Shown one piece after another: positions 37,447 through 45,889 of a stretch of 64,000 bases of DNA. Below the pieces are notes generated by a model. That model had not been told where the DNA came from. It searched no databases and saw only the letters and a program-made list of their open reading frames with translations. Source of the stretch: Kocuria rosea subsp. polaris (GTDB taxonomy: Bacteria > Actinomycetota > Actinomycetes > Actinomycetales > Micrococcaceae); NCBI RefSeq assembly GCF_001483755.1, contig NZ_LQBK01000042.1, forward strand, positions 30,430 to 94,429. The letters run 5' to 3'. Both the position numbers and the translations under genes were made by a program. Numbering within the stretch: the stretch's first letter is position 1; each line of letters begins with the position of its first letter.

Positions 37447-38739
37447 ATGACCACCACCGCCACGCCCCTCACCACCGTCGACAGCCTGCTCACCAAGCCC
37501 ACCGCCGGCGTGGGCGGCGACCCCGACCGGGGCCTGCTGCCCCTGGCCCAGCGGGCCGACGGGCTCGTGGGCTCGGTCATCGACTCCTCGACGTCCCTGC
37601 TCGCCGCCCAGACCCACGACATCGTCCGCTTCGCGATGGGCGCCCCGGCCGCCGAGGTGATCCCCACGGAGGAGTTCCGGCGGATCGCCGCCGAGGTCCT
37701 CGACGACAGCTCGTTCACGTACGGGGCCACGGAGGGCGAGCCCGGCCTGCTGGAGACCGTCGTGGCCCACCACTCCACGACCCCGGAGCCGACCCGGCCC
37801 GAACGGCTCGTCATCACCTCCGGCGGCATGCAGGGCCTCGACCTCGCGTTCAAGCTCTTCGTGGACCCCGGGGACCTCGTGGTGGTCGAGTCCCCCACGT
37901 ACACGAACGGCTCCGGGACCGCCCTGAGCTACGGCGCCGACGTCCTCGAGGTCCCCGTGGACCAGGACGGCCTGGACGTGGACGCGCTCGAGACGCTGGT
38001 CGCCGAGACCGGGCGCACCCCGCGGGCCGTCTACACGATCCCGAACTTCCAGAACCCCTCCGGCACCACGCTCAGCGAGCCGCGCCGGCGGCGCCTGCTG
38101 GAGCTGGCCCACCGGTGGGGGTCCGTGATCATCGACGACGACCCGTACGGGGGCCTGCGCTTCGCCGGCGAGGACGTCCCCGGCTTCCGGGAGATCAGCC
38201 CGGACGACCCGCTCGTCTTCTCGGTGCGGACCTTCTCCAAGGTCCTCGCCCCCGGCCTGCGCGTGGGCTGGGTGGACGCGGACCCGCGGCTGCGCAAGCT
38301 GCTGATCGCCGGCAAGCAGGCCATGGACACGTGCACGAACGTGCCCGCCCAGCACATCGTGGAGCGCTTCGTGCGCCAGGGCGGCTACGACGACCACCTG
38401 ACCGGGCTGCGCACGGAGTACCGGCGGCGCAAGCAGGCCATGGACGCCTCGATCGCCCGCCACCTGGGCTCCCGGGTGGTCACGACCGACCCCGAGGGCG
38501 GGTTCTTCCTGTGGGTGACCCTGCAGGGCGAGGACGCGGCCGTGGCCACTCCCCGCCTGTTCGAGATCGCGCTCGCCGAGGGCGTCGCCTTCATCCCCGG
38601 CCCCGCGCTGTCCCCCTCGGGCCGGTTCCAGGACGCCTTCCGGCTGTGCTTCGCGTCCACGAGCCCCGAGCGCACGGAGGTGGGCGTGCAGCGCCTGGCC
38701 CGCGCCCTGGACCTCGCCCGGGCGGAGCTCGCGGGCTGA
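37447..38739 (+). CDS. PLP-dependent aminotransferase, class I/MocR-domain type (430 aa)
   Basis: Fold-type I enzyme. FTYGATEGEPGLLETV and VITSGGMQGLDLAFKLF resemble 2-aminoadipate/MocR aminotransferase domains. YTIPNFQNPSGTTLSEPRR and IIDDDPYGGLRF bind PLP, and Lys265 in RTFSKVLAPGLRVGW is the Schiff-base residue. There is no N-terminal winged helix, only about 65 leader residues, so it is an enzyme rather than a MocR regulator. Last gene of the operon, four bases after the doeA-like stop. Substrate unknown; glutamate, aspartate or a pathway intermediate are options. Confidence 0.87.
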   Translation: MTTTATPLTTVDSLLTKPTAGVGGDPDRGLLPLAQRADGLVGSVIDSSTSLLAAQTHDIVRFAMGAPAAEVIPTEEFRRIAAEVLDDSSFTYGATEGEPGLLETVVAHHSTTPEPTRPERLVITSGGMQGLDLAFKLFVDPGDLVVVESPTYTNGSGTALSYGADVLEVPVDQDGLDVDALETLVAETGRTPRAVYTIPNFQNPSGTTLSEPRRRRLLELAHRWGSVIIDDDPYGGLRFAGEDVPGFREISPDDPLVFSVRTFSKVLAPGLRVGWVDADPRLRKLLIAGKQAMDTCTNVPAQHIVERFVRQGGYDDHLTGLRTEYRRRKQAMDASIARHLGSRVVTTDPEGGFFLWVTLQGEDAAVATPRLFEIALAEGVAFIPGPALSPSGRFQDAFRLCFASTSPERTEVGVQRLARALDLARAELAG

Positions 38740-38782
38740 GCGGCGGGTCCCGCCACGGGCCGCGCCCCGGGGCCGGTGCGGC

Positions 38783-39730
38783 TCAGTGGTCGAGGGTGCG
38801 GCGCGGGGTGGTGCCGTAGAGCTGCCGGTAGTCCCGGGCGAAGCGGCCCGGGTGGCTGAAGCCCCAGCGGGCGGCGATCTCCTTCACGGTGTCCCCCGCC
38901 CCGGGGTCCCCGGCCGCCAGGTCGCGGTGGGCGGCGTCCAGCCGGATCCGCCGCAGGTACTGGGCGGGGGTCAGCCCCAGCGGGTGATTGGCCCGGAAGG
39001 CGCGCACGAGGGCGGCCGTGGTCGTCCCCGCCGCCCGGGCGGCGTCCTCGACGGTCACCGGGTCCGAGGCGCGGTCGTCGAGGAACTGCACCGCGAGGCG
39101 GTAGCGGCGCGCCTGGGCCTCCATGGACAGGCAGCGCTCGTCGGGGTCCCCCGTCAGCGGGAAGCACTCGAGCAGTCCCACCATGAACTGTCGGGTGAGC
39201 TCGGCGCGGACCAGCGGCTCGGCGAAGGCCCCCGAGGCCACGACACCGGCCCCGTAGCGGGCCAGGCCCGACCAGTACTGCCCCAGCCGGTCGCCCTCCG
39301 AGGTGGCGGCGGCGAAGGCGACCGGGGTCCTCGTCCCGTACACGGTGTCCGCGGTCTCCTGCACCAGCTCCACCGGCAGGTGGACCAGGGTGACGTCCAC
39401 GTCCTGGGCCACCACCAGGGACGGGTGCTCGGGACGGAACAGCACGGAGGACCCGCCGGCGGCGGCCCCGGACTCGTCGCGGATCTGCCAGTCGTAGCGG
39501 GCGCCGCGCACGTGCGCGACCGTGAAGACCTCGGTGTCCCCCCAGAGGGACATCGCGCCGCCCACGTGCACCGTGGACACCGCGACCTGCTCGTCCCCGG
39601 CCCGGGACAGCGAGTACGAGAAGTGCGGGTCCTCGGTGCTGTACCCGAAGCGCATCCCGGTCCGCTCCCCCAGGGCGGCCAGGACCAGCGGGTCCGTGAC
39701 CGTGAGCTCGTGCCGGAACACTCCGCTCAT
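38783..39730 (-). CDS. AraC family transcriptional regulator (315 aa)
   Basis: The N-terminal cupin-like ligand domain (about 1-180, AraC-binding-like type with YSLSRAGDEQVAVSTVHVGG) precedes a C-terminal AraC HTH. The first helix-turn-helix is VEDAARAAGTTTAALVRAFRANHPLGLTPAQYLRRIRL and the second VKEIAARWGFSHPGRFARDYRQLYGTTP. It is convergent with the catabolic operon and could activate it or the TRIC gene behind it. Effector unknown. Confidence 0.88.
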   Translation of the reverse strand: MSGVFRHELTVTDPLVLAALGERTGMRFGYSTEDPHFSYSLSRAGDEQVAVSTVHVGGAMSLWGDTEVFTVAHVRGARYDWQIRDESGAAAGGSSVLFRPEHPSLVVAQDVDVTLVHLPVELVQETADTVYGTRTPVAFAAATSEGDRLGQYWSGLARYGAGVVASGAFAEPLVRAELTRQFMVGLLECFPLTGDPDERCLSMEAQARRYRLAVQFLDDRASDPVTVEDAARAAGTTTAALVRAFRANHPLGLTPAQYLRRIRLDAAHRDLAAGDPGAGDTVKEIAARWGFSHPGRFARDYRQLYGTTPRRTLDH

Positions 39731-39943
39731 GAACCGACACCACCTTCCGCACAGGCCTCACCCGGCGTCGGCTCAGCTCCTGTCGCTCATTCTGGCGGAA
39801 CACCGGGATCTCGCGCCATTGTGACCTGCCTCTCCCGCTCCGCGGCCCGCCGGAGCAGCGCCTCCGGGGACGCGGTCCCCGGAGGCCGGGGCGCGGGGGC
39901 CGGGTGCTACTCTCGGGCGTCGGTGGGCCGTGGAGGAGGTGGC

Positions 39944-40870
39944 GTGGACGTGGTGGCGGTGCAGGACCTCGACCCGAGCATGGCCTTCGACGTCGTGGAC
40001 CTGCTCGGCGTGCTGACCAACGGCATCCTGGGCGGGGCGGTGGCGCGCCAGCTGAAGATGGACCCCGTGGGCTTCCTGTTCCTGGCCGTCGTCTCGGCGC
40101 TCGGCGGCGGCCTGCTGCGCGACACCCTGCTGCAGGTCGGCTTTCCCGTGGCCCTGACGAACCCCGCGTACCTCATCACGGCGATCGCCGGGGCCGCGGT
40201 CGCCTTCTTCCTGCAGCTCCAGGGCAAGTGGACCAACCGCGTGCTGGTCGTGGCCGACGCCCTGGCCGTGGGCTGCTGGGCGGCCACGGGCACCGGAAAG
40301 GCCCTCGACGTGGGCCTGACCTGGCTGCCGGCCGTCATGATCGGCGTGATCACCGCCGTGGGCGGCGGGATGATCCGCGACATCGCGGTGGGGCGGGTGC
40401 CGATGATCTTCGGCGGCAACACCCTCTACGCCACGGGTGCGGTGATCGCCAGCGCCGAGATGGCCGTGCTGCACGGCCTGGGCTACCCCAACTGGGGCAT
40501 GGCCGCGGCGATCCTCACGGCCGCCGCCGTCACCGTGGTGGCCCGGCGGCGGGGGTGGCGGCTGCCCGGGGCGGGCGAGTGGAACGTGCGCCTGCCCAAG
40601 CGGGACTGGCCCCGCCCCACGTGGCGCCCGCGCGGGCCCGGCCGCCGCAGCGGCACGGGGACCCGCAGCGGCCGGCGGACCCGCAGCGGCCCGGGGACCC
40701 GCAACGGCTCAGGGCCGCGCCACGGTGAGCCGCCCCGCAACGGTGAGCAGCCCCGGTACGGCGAGCCGCCCCGCAACGGTGAGCGGCGGAACGCCGAGGA
40801 CCGCGGAGACGGCCCCGGTGATGGTCTCGGTGACGGTCCCGGCCGGGGCGAGGATCCCGGCGTGCCCTGA
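39944..40870 (+). CDS. TRIC/UPF0126 family membrane protein with long hydrophilic tail (308 aa)
   Basis: Two repeats of the UPF0126 glycine-rich domain are present, each with three helices: ALGGGLLRDTLL and AVGGGMIRDIAVGRVPMIF, followed by YATGAVIASAEM. Members are prokaryotic homologues of trimeric intracellular cation (potassium) channels. The core ends near residue 205. The last 100 residues are Arg/Gly/Pro-rich, encoded by imperfect repeats (CCCCGCAACGGTGAGC-like), and likely cytoplasmic. GTG start with GGAGGAGG upstream. Confidence 0.85.
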   Translation: MDVVAVQDLDPSMAFDVVDLLGVLTNGILGGAVARQLKMDPVGFLFLAVVSALGGGLLRDTLLQVGFPVALTNPAYLITAIAGAAVAFFLQLQGKWTNRVLVVADALAVGCWAATGTGKALDVGLTWLPAVMIGVITAVGGGMIRDIAVGRVPMIFGGNTLYATGAVIASAEMAVLHGLGYPNWGMAAAILTAAAVTVVARRRGWRLPGAGEWNVRLPKRDWPRPTWRPRGPGRRSGTGTRSGRRTRSGPGTRNGSGPRHGEPPRNGEQPRYGEPPRNGERRNAEDRGDGPGDGLGDGPGRGEDPGVP

Positions 40871-40908
40871 CCGGACCGCTCCGGCCCGGAGCACGCCCCG
40901 GGGACCGC

Positions 40909-41571
40909 TCAGGCGCCCAGCACCCGCTCGAGGCCGTCCTGCATGTGCGCCCGCAGCAGCCCGTCCGCGCGCTCCGCGTCCCCCTCGTCCAGCGCCGCCA
41001 CGATCTCGGCGTGCTCCCGGAGGCGGGCGTCGGCGGACTCGTAGGTCCCCTGCATGCCGGTCAGGGACATCCGGATCTGGGTGAGCAGCGTCCGGTGCAT
41101 GTTGAGCAGCCGGGGGCTGCCCGCGAGCTCCACGAGCAGCTCGTGGAAGTGCAGGTCCGCCTCCGACATCTCGTGCCCGTTCGGCTCCGGGGCGGCCTCC
41201 CGCATCGCGACCAGCGGCACGGCCAGGGCCTCGGCGGCCCGTGGCCCCGTGCCCGTGGCCACGATCCGGCGCACGGCCGCGCACTCCACGGCCTCCCGGG
41301 CGAGGTACATGTCCCGGACCGCGTCCTCGGTCAGCTCCATCACGAACAGGCCGCGGTTGCGGTGGCCCACGAGCAGGCCCTCCTGCGTGAGGCGCTGCAT
41401 GGCCTCGCGCAGCGGCCCGCGGCTCACGTTGAGCTCCCGGGCCAGCTCCTGCTCCACGAGCTGGCTCCCGGGCGGGAAGCGCCCGTCGGCGATGGCCTCC
41501 CGCAGGATCCTGGCGATGAGCGCAGGGGTCGACTCCTGGACCACGGGAGGAAGGGTCGACCGGGCTGCCAT
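40909..41571 (-). CDS. GntR family regulator with FCD domain (220 aa)
   Basis: The winged-helix N-terminal domain has LIARILREAIADGRFPPGSQLVEQELARELNVSRGPLREAMQRL. The C-terminal FCD domain (about 90-215) carries the metal/ligand residues in EADLHFHELLVELAGS and LREHAEIVAALDEGD. The start at MAARSTL (41571) has GGAGAG upstream. It lies 78 bp downstream of the DUF3830 gene on the same strand, so it is probably the last gene of the amidase operon and autoregulated through the palindrome at 43617-43630. An organic acid effector is typical for FCD regulators. Confidence 0.9.
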   Translation of the reverse strand: MAARSTLPPVVQESTPALIARILREAIADGRFPPGSQLVEQELARELNVSRGPLREAMQRLTQEGLLVGHRNRGLFVMELTEDAVRDMYLAREAVECAAVRRIVATGTGPRAAEALAVPLVAMREAAPEPNGHEMSEADLHFHELLVELAGSPRLLNMHRTLLTQIRMSLTGMQGTYESADARLREHAEIVAALDEGDAERADGLLRAHMQDGLERVLGA

Positions 41572-41649
41572 GCTGCTCTCCATCTGTTGCACGGCCCGGG
41601 GCGGGCGCCCGGACCGAGGATCCATCCTAGTTCGCGCCACGGTGCCGGC

Positions 41650-42153
41650 TCAGCGCCTCTCCGCGCGGGCGAACCGCAGGGTCTCCCCGCGCGCCCCGCC
41701 CATCCACACGTCCTGGCACGCGGCGGCCAGGTCGTCGAGGCCGTCCTCGATCGTGGCGAAGACGTTGCCCGGCACCCAGCCCACGTCGCCGTTGAGCAGC
41801 AGGTTGTTGCGCCCGTAGAAGACCGCGAGGTCGATGAGCAGCCGGTGCTCCGAGGTCCCCGAGGAGGCGTCGTAGCCGTAGGCCGGGTTCTCGAGCACCC
41901 CGTCGAAGCTGAAGTAGCAGAGGTCCCCCGGGATCGGCGTCACCGTCTGGTTCTCGGGCCCCGGCTCCTCGGGGGCGAACCCCGGGACCAGCGCGTAGAT
42001 CTCGTTGCGGGCGAACTTCCCGTGGAAGACCTGTCCGGCCAGCGGCAGCGCCTGCCACACGGCCTCGGCGGTCCGGGGGGCCTCGCGGTCGAGGAGGCGG
42101 GCGCGGGCCGTGACGGCGCGGCGCTCCAGGGTGACGGTGAGGTAGCGGGTCAC
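41650..42153 (-). CDS. DUF3830 family protein (167 aa)
   Basis: Small protein resembling DUF3830, predicted to have a cyclophilin-like beta-barrel fold. Segments include RTAEAVWQALPLAGQVFHGKFARNEIYA, PGDLCYFSFDG and VFATIEDGL. Function is unknown. The GTG start overlaps the amidase stop (GTGA), so it is translated together with the amidase and may be its partner or act on the same substrate. Confidence 0.75.
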   Translation of the reverse strand: MTRYLTVTLERRAVTARARLLDREAPRTAEAVWQALPLAGQVFHGKFARNEIYALVPGFAPEEPGPENQTVTPIPGDLCYFSFDGVLENPAYGYDASSGTSEHRLLIDLAVFYGRNNLLLNGDVGWVPGNVFATIEDGLDDLAAACQDVWMGGARGETLRFARAERR

Positions 42154-43595
42154 GGGGTGCTCCCTTCGGCGACGGCGGAGGAGGACCGGGCGGCGAGCGG
42201 CGGGCGCAGGGGGTCCCGGCCGGCCGCGGCCTCGTAGGCGGCCGCGACGTCGAGCACCCGCTGGTCGCCGTGGCGCGGGCCCACGATCTGCAGGCCGACG
42301 GGCAGGCCCTCCCCCGTGAGTCCGCACGGGACGGTGATCGCGGGCTGCTGGGTGAGGTTGAAGGGGTAGGAGTAGGGCGTCCAGCTGGTCCAGTCCGGGC
42401 TCGGGGACCCGGCCGGGACGTCCGTGCCGGCCTCGAAGGCCGTCCGGGGCAGCGTGGGCGTGACGAGGACGTCGTAGCGCTCGTGCAGCAGCCCCATCCG
42501 GCGGCCCCAGGCCATGCGGCAGGCCGTGGCGTCGAGGTAGTCCTGGGCGCTGAAGCCGTGGTGCCGCTCGAGCGCGGCGCGCAGGGAGGGGTCGATCCGC
42601 TCGCGCGCGCCCGGGCCGTAGCCGGCCACCACGGACGCCGCGCCGCTGAACCAGAGCACGTGGTAGGCCCACGCGGGGTCCTCCTCGCCCAGCTCCACCT
42701 CCTCGACCGACGCGCCGAGGTCCGCCAGCACCCCGACGGCCGCCCGGACGGCGCGCTCGACCTCGGGGTCGTTGGTGCCGTAGCCCAGGTCCGGGCTGAA
42801 GGCCACGCGCAGGCCGGCCGCCCGTTCCGGACCGGCCAGCCGCCCGAGGAAGCTCCCGGTGGGGGTCGGCAGCGCCGACCAGTCGCGGGGGTCGTACCCG
42901 GACAGGACGTCGAGCATCGCGGCGGTGTCGGCCACGGTGCGGGTCATCGGCCCGGCGTGGGCCAGCGTGCCGAAGGGGCTCGCCGGGTACAGGGGCACCA
43001 GCCCGTAGGTGGGCTTGAGCCCGACGATCCCGCAGAAGGAGGCGGGGATGCGCACGGATCCTCCGCCGTCGGTGCCGACCGACAGGGCGCCGAGCCGGGC
43101 CGCGACCGCGGCGGCCGAGCCGCCCGAGGAGCCGCCCGCGGTCCGGGCGGTGTCCCAGGGGTTGACCGTGACACCGGTGCGGGGGCTGTCGGTGACGCCC
43201 TTCCAGCCGAACTCCGGGGTGGTGGTCCTGCCGACGAGCACCGCGCCGGCCTCCTGCAGACGTGCCACCGACGGCGCGTCCTCCTCCCACGGCCCCGTCT
43301 CCTCGATGAGCAGGGAGCCCCGCAGGGTGGGCCGGCCGCGGGCCAGCAGCAGGTCCTTGACGGTGGTGGGCACCCCGTCCAGCGGCCCGCGCCCCGCGCC
43401 GCGGGCCCAGCGCTCCTGGGACTGCCGGGCGCCGGCCAGCGCCGCGTCCCCCTCGACCAGGCAGAAGGCGTTGAGCACCGGGTCCACGGCCTCGATGGCG
43501 CGCAGCGTCGCCTCGACGACCTCGACGGGCGAGAGCTCACCGGCCGCGTAGGCCGACGTCAGCTCCACCGCGGACAGCTCCAGCACGTCCTGCAC
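42150..43595 (-). CDS. Amidase signature family protein (481 aa)
   Basis: Hydrolyses an amide bond. The Ser-cisSer-Lys triad is complete: Lys80 (TTVKDLLL), the Ser pair 156-157 in GGSSGGS and nucleophile Ser180 (GTDGGGSVRIP). PLDGVPTTVKD is typical. I chose the GTG at 43595, which has GGAGGAGG five bases upstream; the frame is open for 11 more codons, but these would run into the operator. First gene of an operon with DUF3830 and the GntR regulator. In this context a role in removing an acetyl group from an ectoine intermediate is possible but unproven. Confidence 0.9.
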   Translation of the reverse strand: MQDVLELSAVELTSAYAAGELSPVEVVEATLRAIEAVDPVLNAFCLVEGDAALAGARQSQERWARGAGRGPLDGVPTTVKDLLLARGRPTLRGSLLIEETGPWEEDAPSVARLQEAGAVLVGRTTTPEFGWKGVTDSPRTGVTVNPWDTARTAGGSSGGSAAAVAARLGALSVGTDGGGSVRIPASFCGIVGLKPTYGLVPLYPASPFGTLAHAGPMTRTVADTAAMLDVLSGYDPRDWSALPTPTGSFLGRLAGPERAAGLRVAFSPDLGYGTNDPEVERAVRAAVGVLADLGASVEEVELGEEDPAWAYHVLWFSGAASVVAGYGPGARERIDPSLRAALERHHGFSAQDYLDATACRMAWGRRMGLLHERYDVLVTPTLPRTAFEAGTDVPAGSPSPDWTSWTPYSYPFNLTQQPAITVPCGLTGEGLPVGLQIVGPRHGDQRVLDVAAAYEAAAGRDPLRPPLAARSSSAVAEGSTP

Positions 43596-43616
43596 GGGAC
43601 CTCCTCCGGACGCTAC

Positions 43617-43630
43617 GATTGTCGACAATC
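43617..43630. promoter_or_regulatory. Palindromic operator GATTGT-CG-ACAATC, copy 2
   Basis: Perfect 14-bp palindrome in the 92-bp gap between the divergent amidase and maleate-isomerase-like genes. It is identical in both arms to the copy at 30285-30298; only one spacer base differs. On the minus strand it fits in the 18-bp spacer between TTACAG and TAGCGT, a possible amidase promoter. Expected to bind the GntR/FCD regulator of the same operon. Confidence 0.75.
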
Positions 43631-43687
43631 AAACTGTAAGCTTTTCGTCGATCCGGTCAACCCCGCCGGGAAGGAGGTGCCGGGACC

Positions 43688-44398
43688 GTGCACACCGTGG
43701 TCATGCTCTATCCGGGGCACAGCGCGGAGGACGACTACGAGGTGCTGGAGCGCCTCGTGCCGGACGCCGCCTTCCCCGTGGTGCGCACCTGGGAGGGCGG
43801 CACGGCGCACGACGTCGCGGCGCTGCTGGACCTCGGCTCCCGCCGGCACCTGGAGCCCGCGGCCCGGCGGGCGCGCGCCCACGCCCCGGACGCCGTGCTG
43901 TGGGCCTGCACCTCGGGCAGCTTCGTGCACGGCCGGGAGGGCGCGCGGGCGCAGTCGGACTGGGTGGGCGCGGCGAGCGGGGTCCCCGCCTCCTCGACGT
44001 CCTGGGCCTTCGCCGCGGCGGTCCGGCACCTGGGGGCCCGCCGGGTCGCGGTGGCGGCGACCTACCCGGCGGACGTCGCGGCGCACTTCACGGCCTTCCT
44101 GGCCGGGGACGGCATCACGGTCACGGCGCTGTCCGCCCACGACGTCCCCAGCGGCGAGGACGCCGGGCGCCTCGACGCCGAGTGGCTGCTCGGGGCCGCG
44201 CGCGCCGCCGACGTCCGGGGCGCCGAGTGCCTGCTCGTCCCGGACACGGCCCTGCACACGGTGGCCGCCCTGCCGGGGCTCGAGCGGGCGCTCGGGCTGC
44301 CCGTGCTGACCGCCAACCAGGTGACGGCGTGGCACGGGCTGCGGCTGGCCGGGCACCCCGCCCGCGCCGACCGGCTCGGCGCCCTGTTCCGGGCCTGA
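43688..44398 (+). CDS. Maleate cis-trans isomerase/EutA-like Asp/Glu racemase family protein (236 aa)
   Basis: Fold of the aspartate/glutamate racemase superfamily, closest to maleate isomerase, arylmalonate decarboxylase and EutA. The first catalytic Cys is at 74 (WACTSGSFVHG). At the position of the second catalytic Cys the protein has Asp186 (VPDTALHTV); a Cys at 181 is nearby. It may therefore be a one-cysteine enzyme. GTG start with AAGGAGG upstream. It is divergent from the amidase operon with the shared operator between them, and a two-cysteine paralogue is encoded next door. Confidence 0.8.
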   Translation: MHTVVMLYPGHSAEDDYEVLERLVPDAAFPVVRTWEGGTAHDVAALLDLGSRRHLEPAARRARAHAPDAVLWACTSGSFVHGREGARAQSDWVGAASGVPASSTSWAFAAAVRHLGARRVAVAATYPADVAAHFTAFLAGDGITVTALSAHDVPSGEDAGRLDAEWLLGAARAADVRGAECLLVPDTALHTVAALPGLERALGLPVLTANQVTAWHGLRLAGHPARADRLGALFRA

Positions 44399-44424
44399 CC
44401 CCGGCACCGAGCGGGCCGCCCGGG

Positions 44425-45189
44425 TCAGGACCGCTCGACCTCCGGGGCCGGCAGGGCGCACAGGCGCTGCCCCGGGCCCTCCGGGGCGAGGCCCATCCGG
44501 CGCAGGCCCGCCCACAGCGTCACCTGGTTGGCGCTCAGCACCGGCTTGCCCAGCTCCTCCTCGAGGGGCGCGATGAGGTCGTAGGTGGGCAGGTTGGTGC
44601 ACGCCACGAACACGGTCTGGGCCCCCGGCCGGTCCGCCCGGCGGACGAGGTCCGCCGTCACGGCGTAGGGGACGTGCCAGATGAGCCGGTCCAGCCCCAG
44701 CCCGGCGCAGGCGACGACGTCCTTGCCGTCCTCCGCGAGGAAGTCCTCCAGCCGCTGCGTGAGCCGCTCGACGTAGGGGGTCGCGATCGCGAGGGCACTC
44801 ACGCCCAGGACGTCCAGGGCCTCCAGCAGCGCCTCGGACGTGGTGACCGCCGGGACGCCGGCCTCCTCCGCGATCGTCCGGGAGATCCGCCGGGCCCCCT
44901 CCCCGCCGTGCACGAAGCTGCCGGAGGTGCAGGCGTAGACCACGGCCTCCGGGGCCACGGCCGCCAGGGAGCGGGCCGCGGCCCGGATCTCGGCGTCGTC
45001 GCCGATCCGCGCGGCCATGAGCTCGTCGACCACCATGGGGTGGAACGGGGTGCGCGCCACCGCGAGGGACGTCGGCGCGGGCATCCACCGCCACATCTCC
45101 CGGTCGAGAGCCATGTCGTAGGGGTTCACGACCCCGAGCACACGGTGGACCCCGGGGCCCTCCGGGATCGGCATCTGCAGGGCTGCCAT
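44425..45189 (-). CDS. Maleate cis-trans isomerase/EutA-like protein, two-cysteine paralogue (254 aa)
   Basis: Same superfamily as the convergent neighbour, with which it shares CTSGSFVHG..GAR and SANQVT.W.GLR. Both catalytic cysteines are kept: Cys87 (YACTSGS) and Cys197 (VACTNLPT). Maleate isomerases use the pair to add to and release the double bond; racemases use them as acid and base. In ectoine clusters EutA is proposed to act on hydroxyectoine stereochemistry. ATG start; stands alone on the minus strand. Confidence 0.82.
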   Translation of the reverse strand: MAALQMPIPEGPGVHRVLGVVNPYDMALDREMWRWMPAPTSLAVARTPFHPMVVDELMAARIGDDAEIRAAARSLAAVAPEAVVYACTSGSFVHGGEGARRISRTIAEEAGVPAVTTSEALLEALDVLGVSALAIATPYVERLTQRLEDFLAEDGKDVVACAGLGLDRLIWHVPYAVTADLVRRADRPGAQTVFVACTNLPTYDLIAPLEEELGKPVLSANQVTLWAGLRRMGLAPEGPGQRLCALPAPEVERS

Positions 45190-45292
45190 GCCTCCATGCT
45201 GGCACCGTGCCGGCCGGGCGACAACGGTCGTGACCGCGCACGACGACGGCCCGGGGACGTCAGCCGTCCCCGGGCCCGTCCGGCCTGCCGGA

Positions 45293-45712
45293 TCAGCGCT
45301 GCAGCTGCTCCGCGGCGGTGGGGTCCGAGTCGTTGAGGAACTTCTGGATGCGCTCGGCCTCGTCGAACTCGCCGATCGCCGCGGCCGCCCGGCCCAGGGC
45401 CGCGAGCGCCCGCAGGAAGCCGCGATTGGGCTCGTGGGAGAACGGGACGGGCCCGTGGCCCTTCCAGCCGTGGCCGCGCAGGGCGTCGAGGCCGCGGTGG
45501 TAGCCCACGCGGGCGAAGGCGTAGCCCTCGAGGGTGCGGCCCTCGGCGAGGGCGTCCTCGGCGCACATGGCCCACGCGAGGGAGGCCTTCGGGAAGCGCG
45601 CGGCGAGGTCCTCCGCCTCGTCGCCCGCCTCGATGCGCTCGGTCAGCCCCGGGTCCTCGGTGAGATGGGTGGGCTCGGGGCCGCCGAGCAGGTTCTTGCC
45701 GGTGAGGGACAT
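45293..45712 (-). CDS. DUF3151 domain-containing protein (139 aa)
   Basis: Begins MSLTGKNLLGGPEPTHL and contains YAFARVGYHRGLDALRGHGWKGHGPVPFSHEPNRGFLRAL, the hallmark of the actinobacterial DUF3151 family. TPR-like helical character; function unknown. It is often found near fructose-bisphosphate aldolase in this group, and fba lies 1.5 kb away here with a toxin-antitoxin-like pair in between, which may have been inserted. Confidence 0.85.
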   Translation of the reverse strand: MSLTGKNLLGGPEPTHLTEDPGLTERIEAGDEAEDLAARFPKASLAWAMCAEDALAEGRTLEGYAFARVGYHRGLDALRGHGWKGHGPVPFSHEPNRGFLRALAALGRAAAAIGEFDEAERIQKFLNDSDPTAAEQLQR

Positions 45713-45889
45713 GCTGTGTGCTCCGTAGGTCTCTGTGCGACGGGGCCTGGCCCCGGATGATCATCTCTAAGCCTACGCGGCGGGTGGCTCAGGTATGTCT
45801 CGGCCTCTGCAAGCAGGTGCGACCAATATCCGGGCAGTTGTGAGTGCTGCAAGTAAGGCCGAGGGAGAAAAGTGAGCAGGAAGCCGTAC

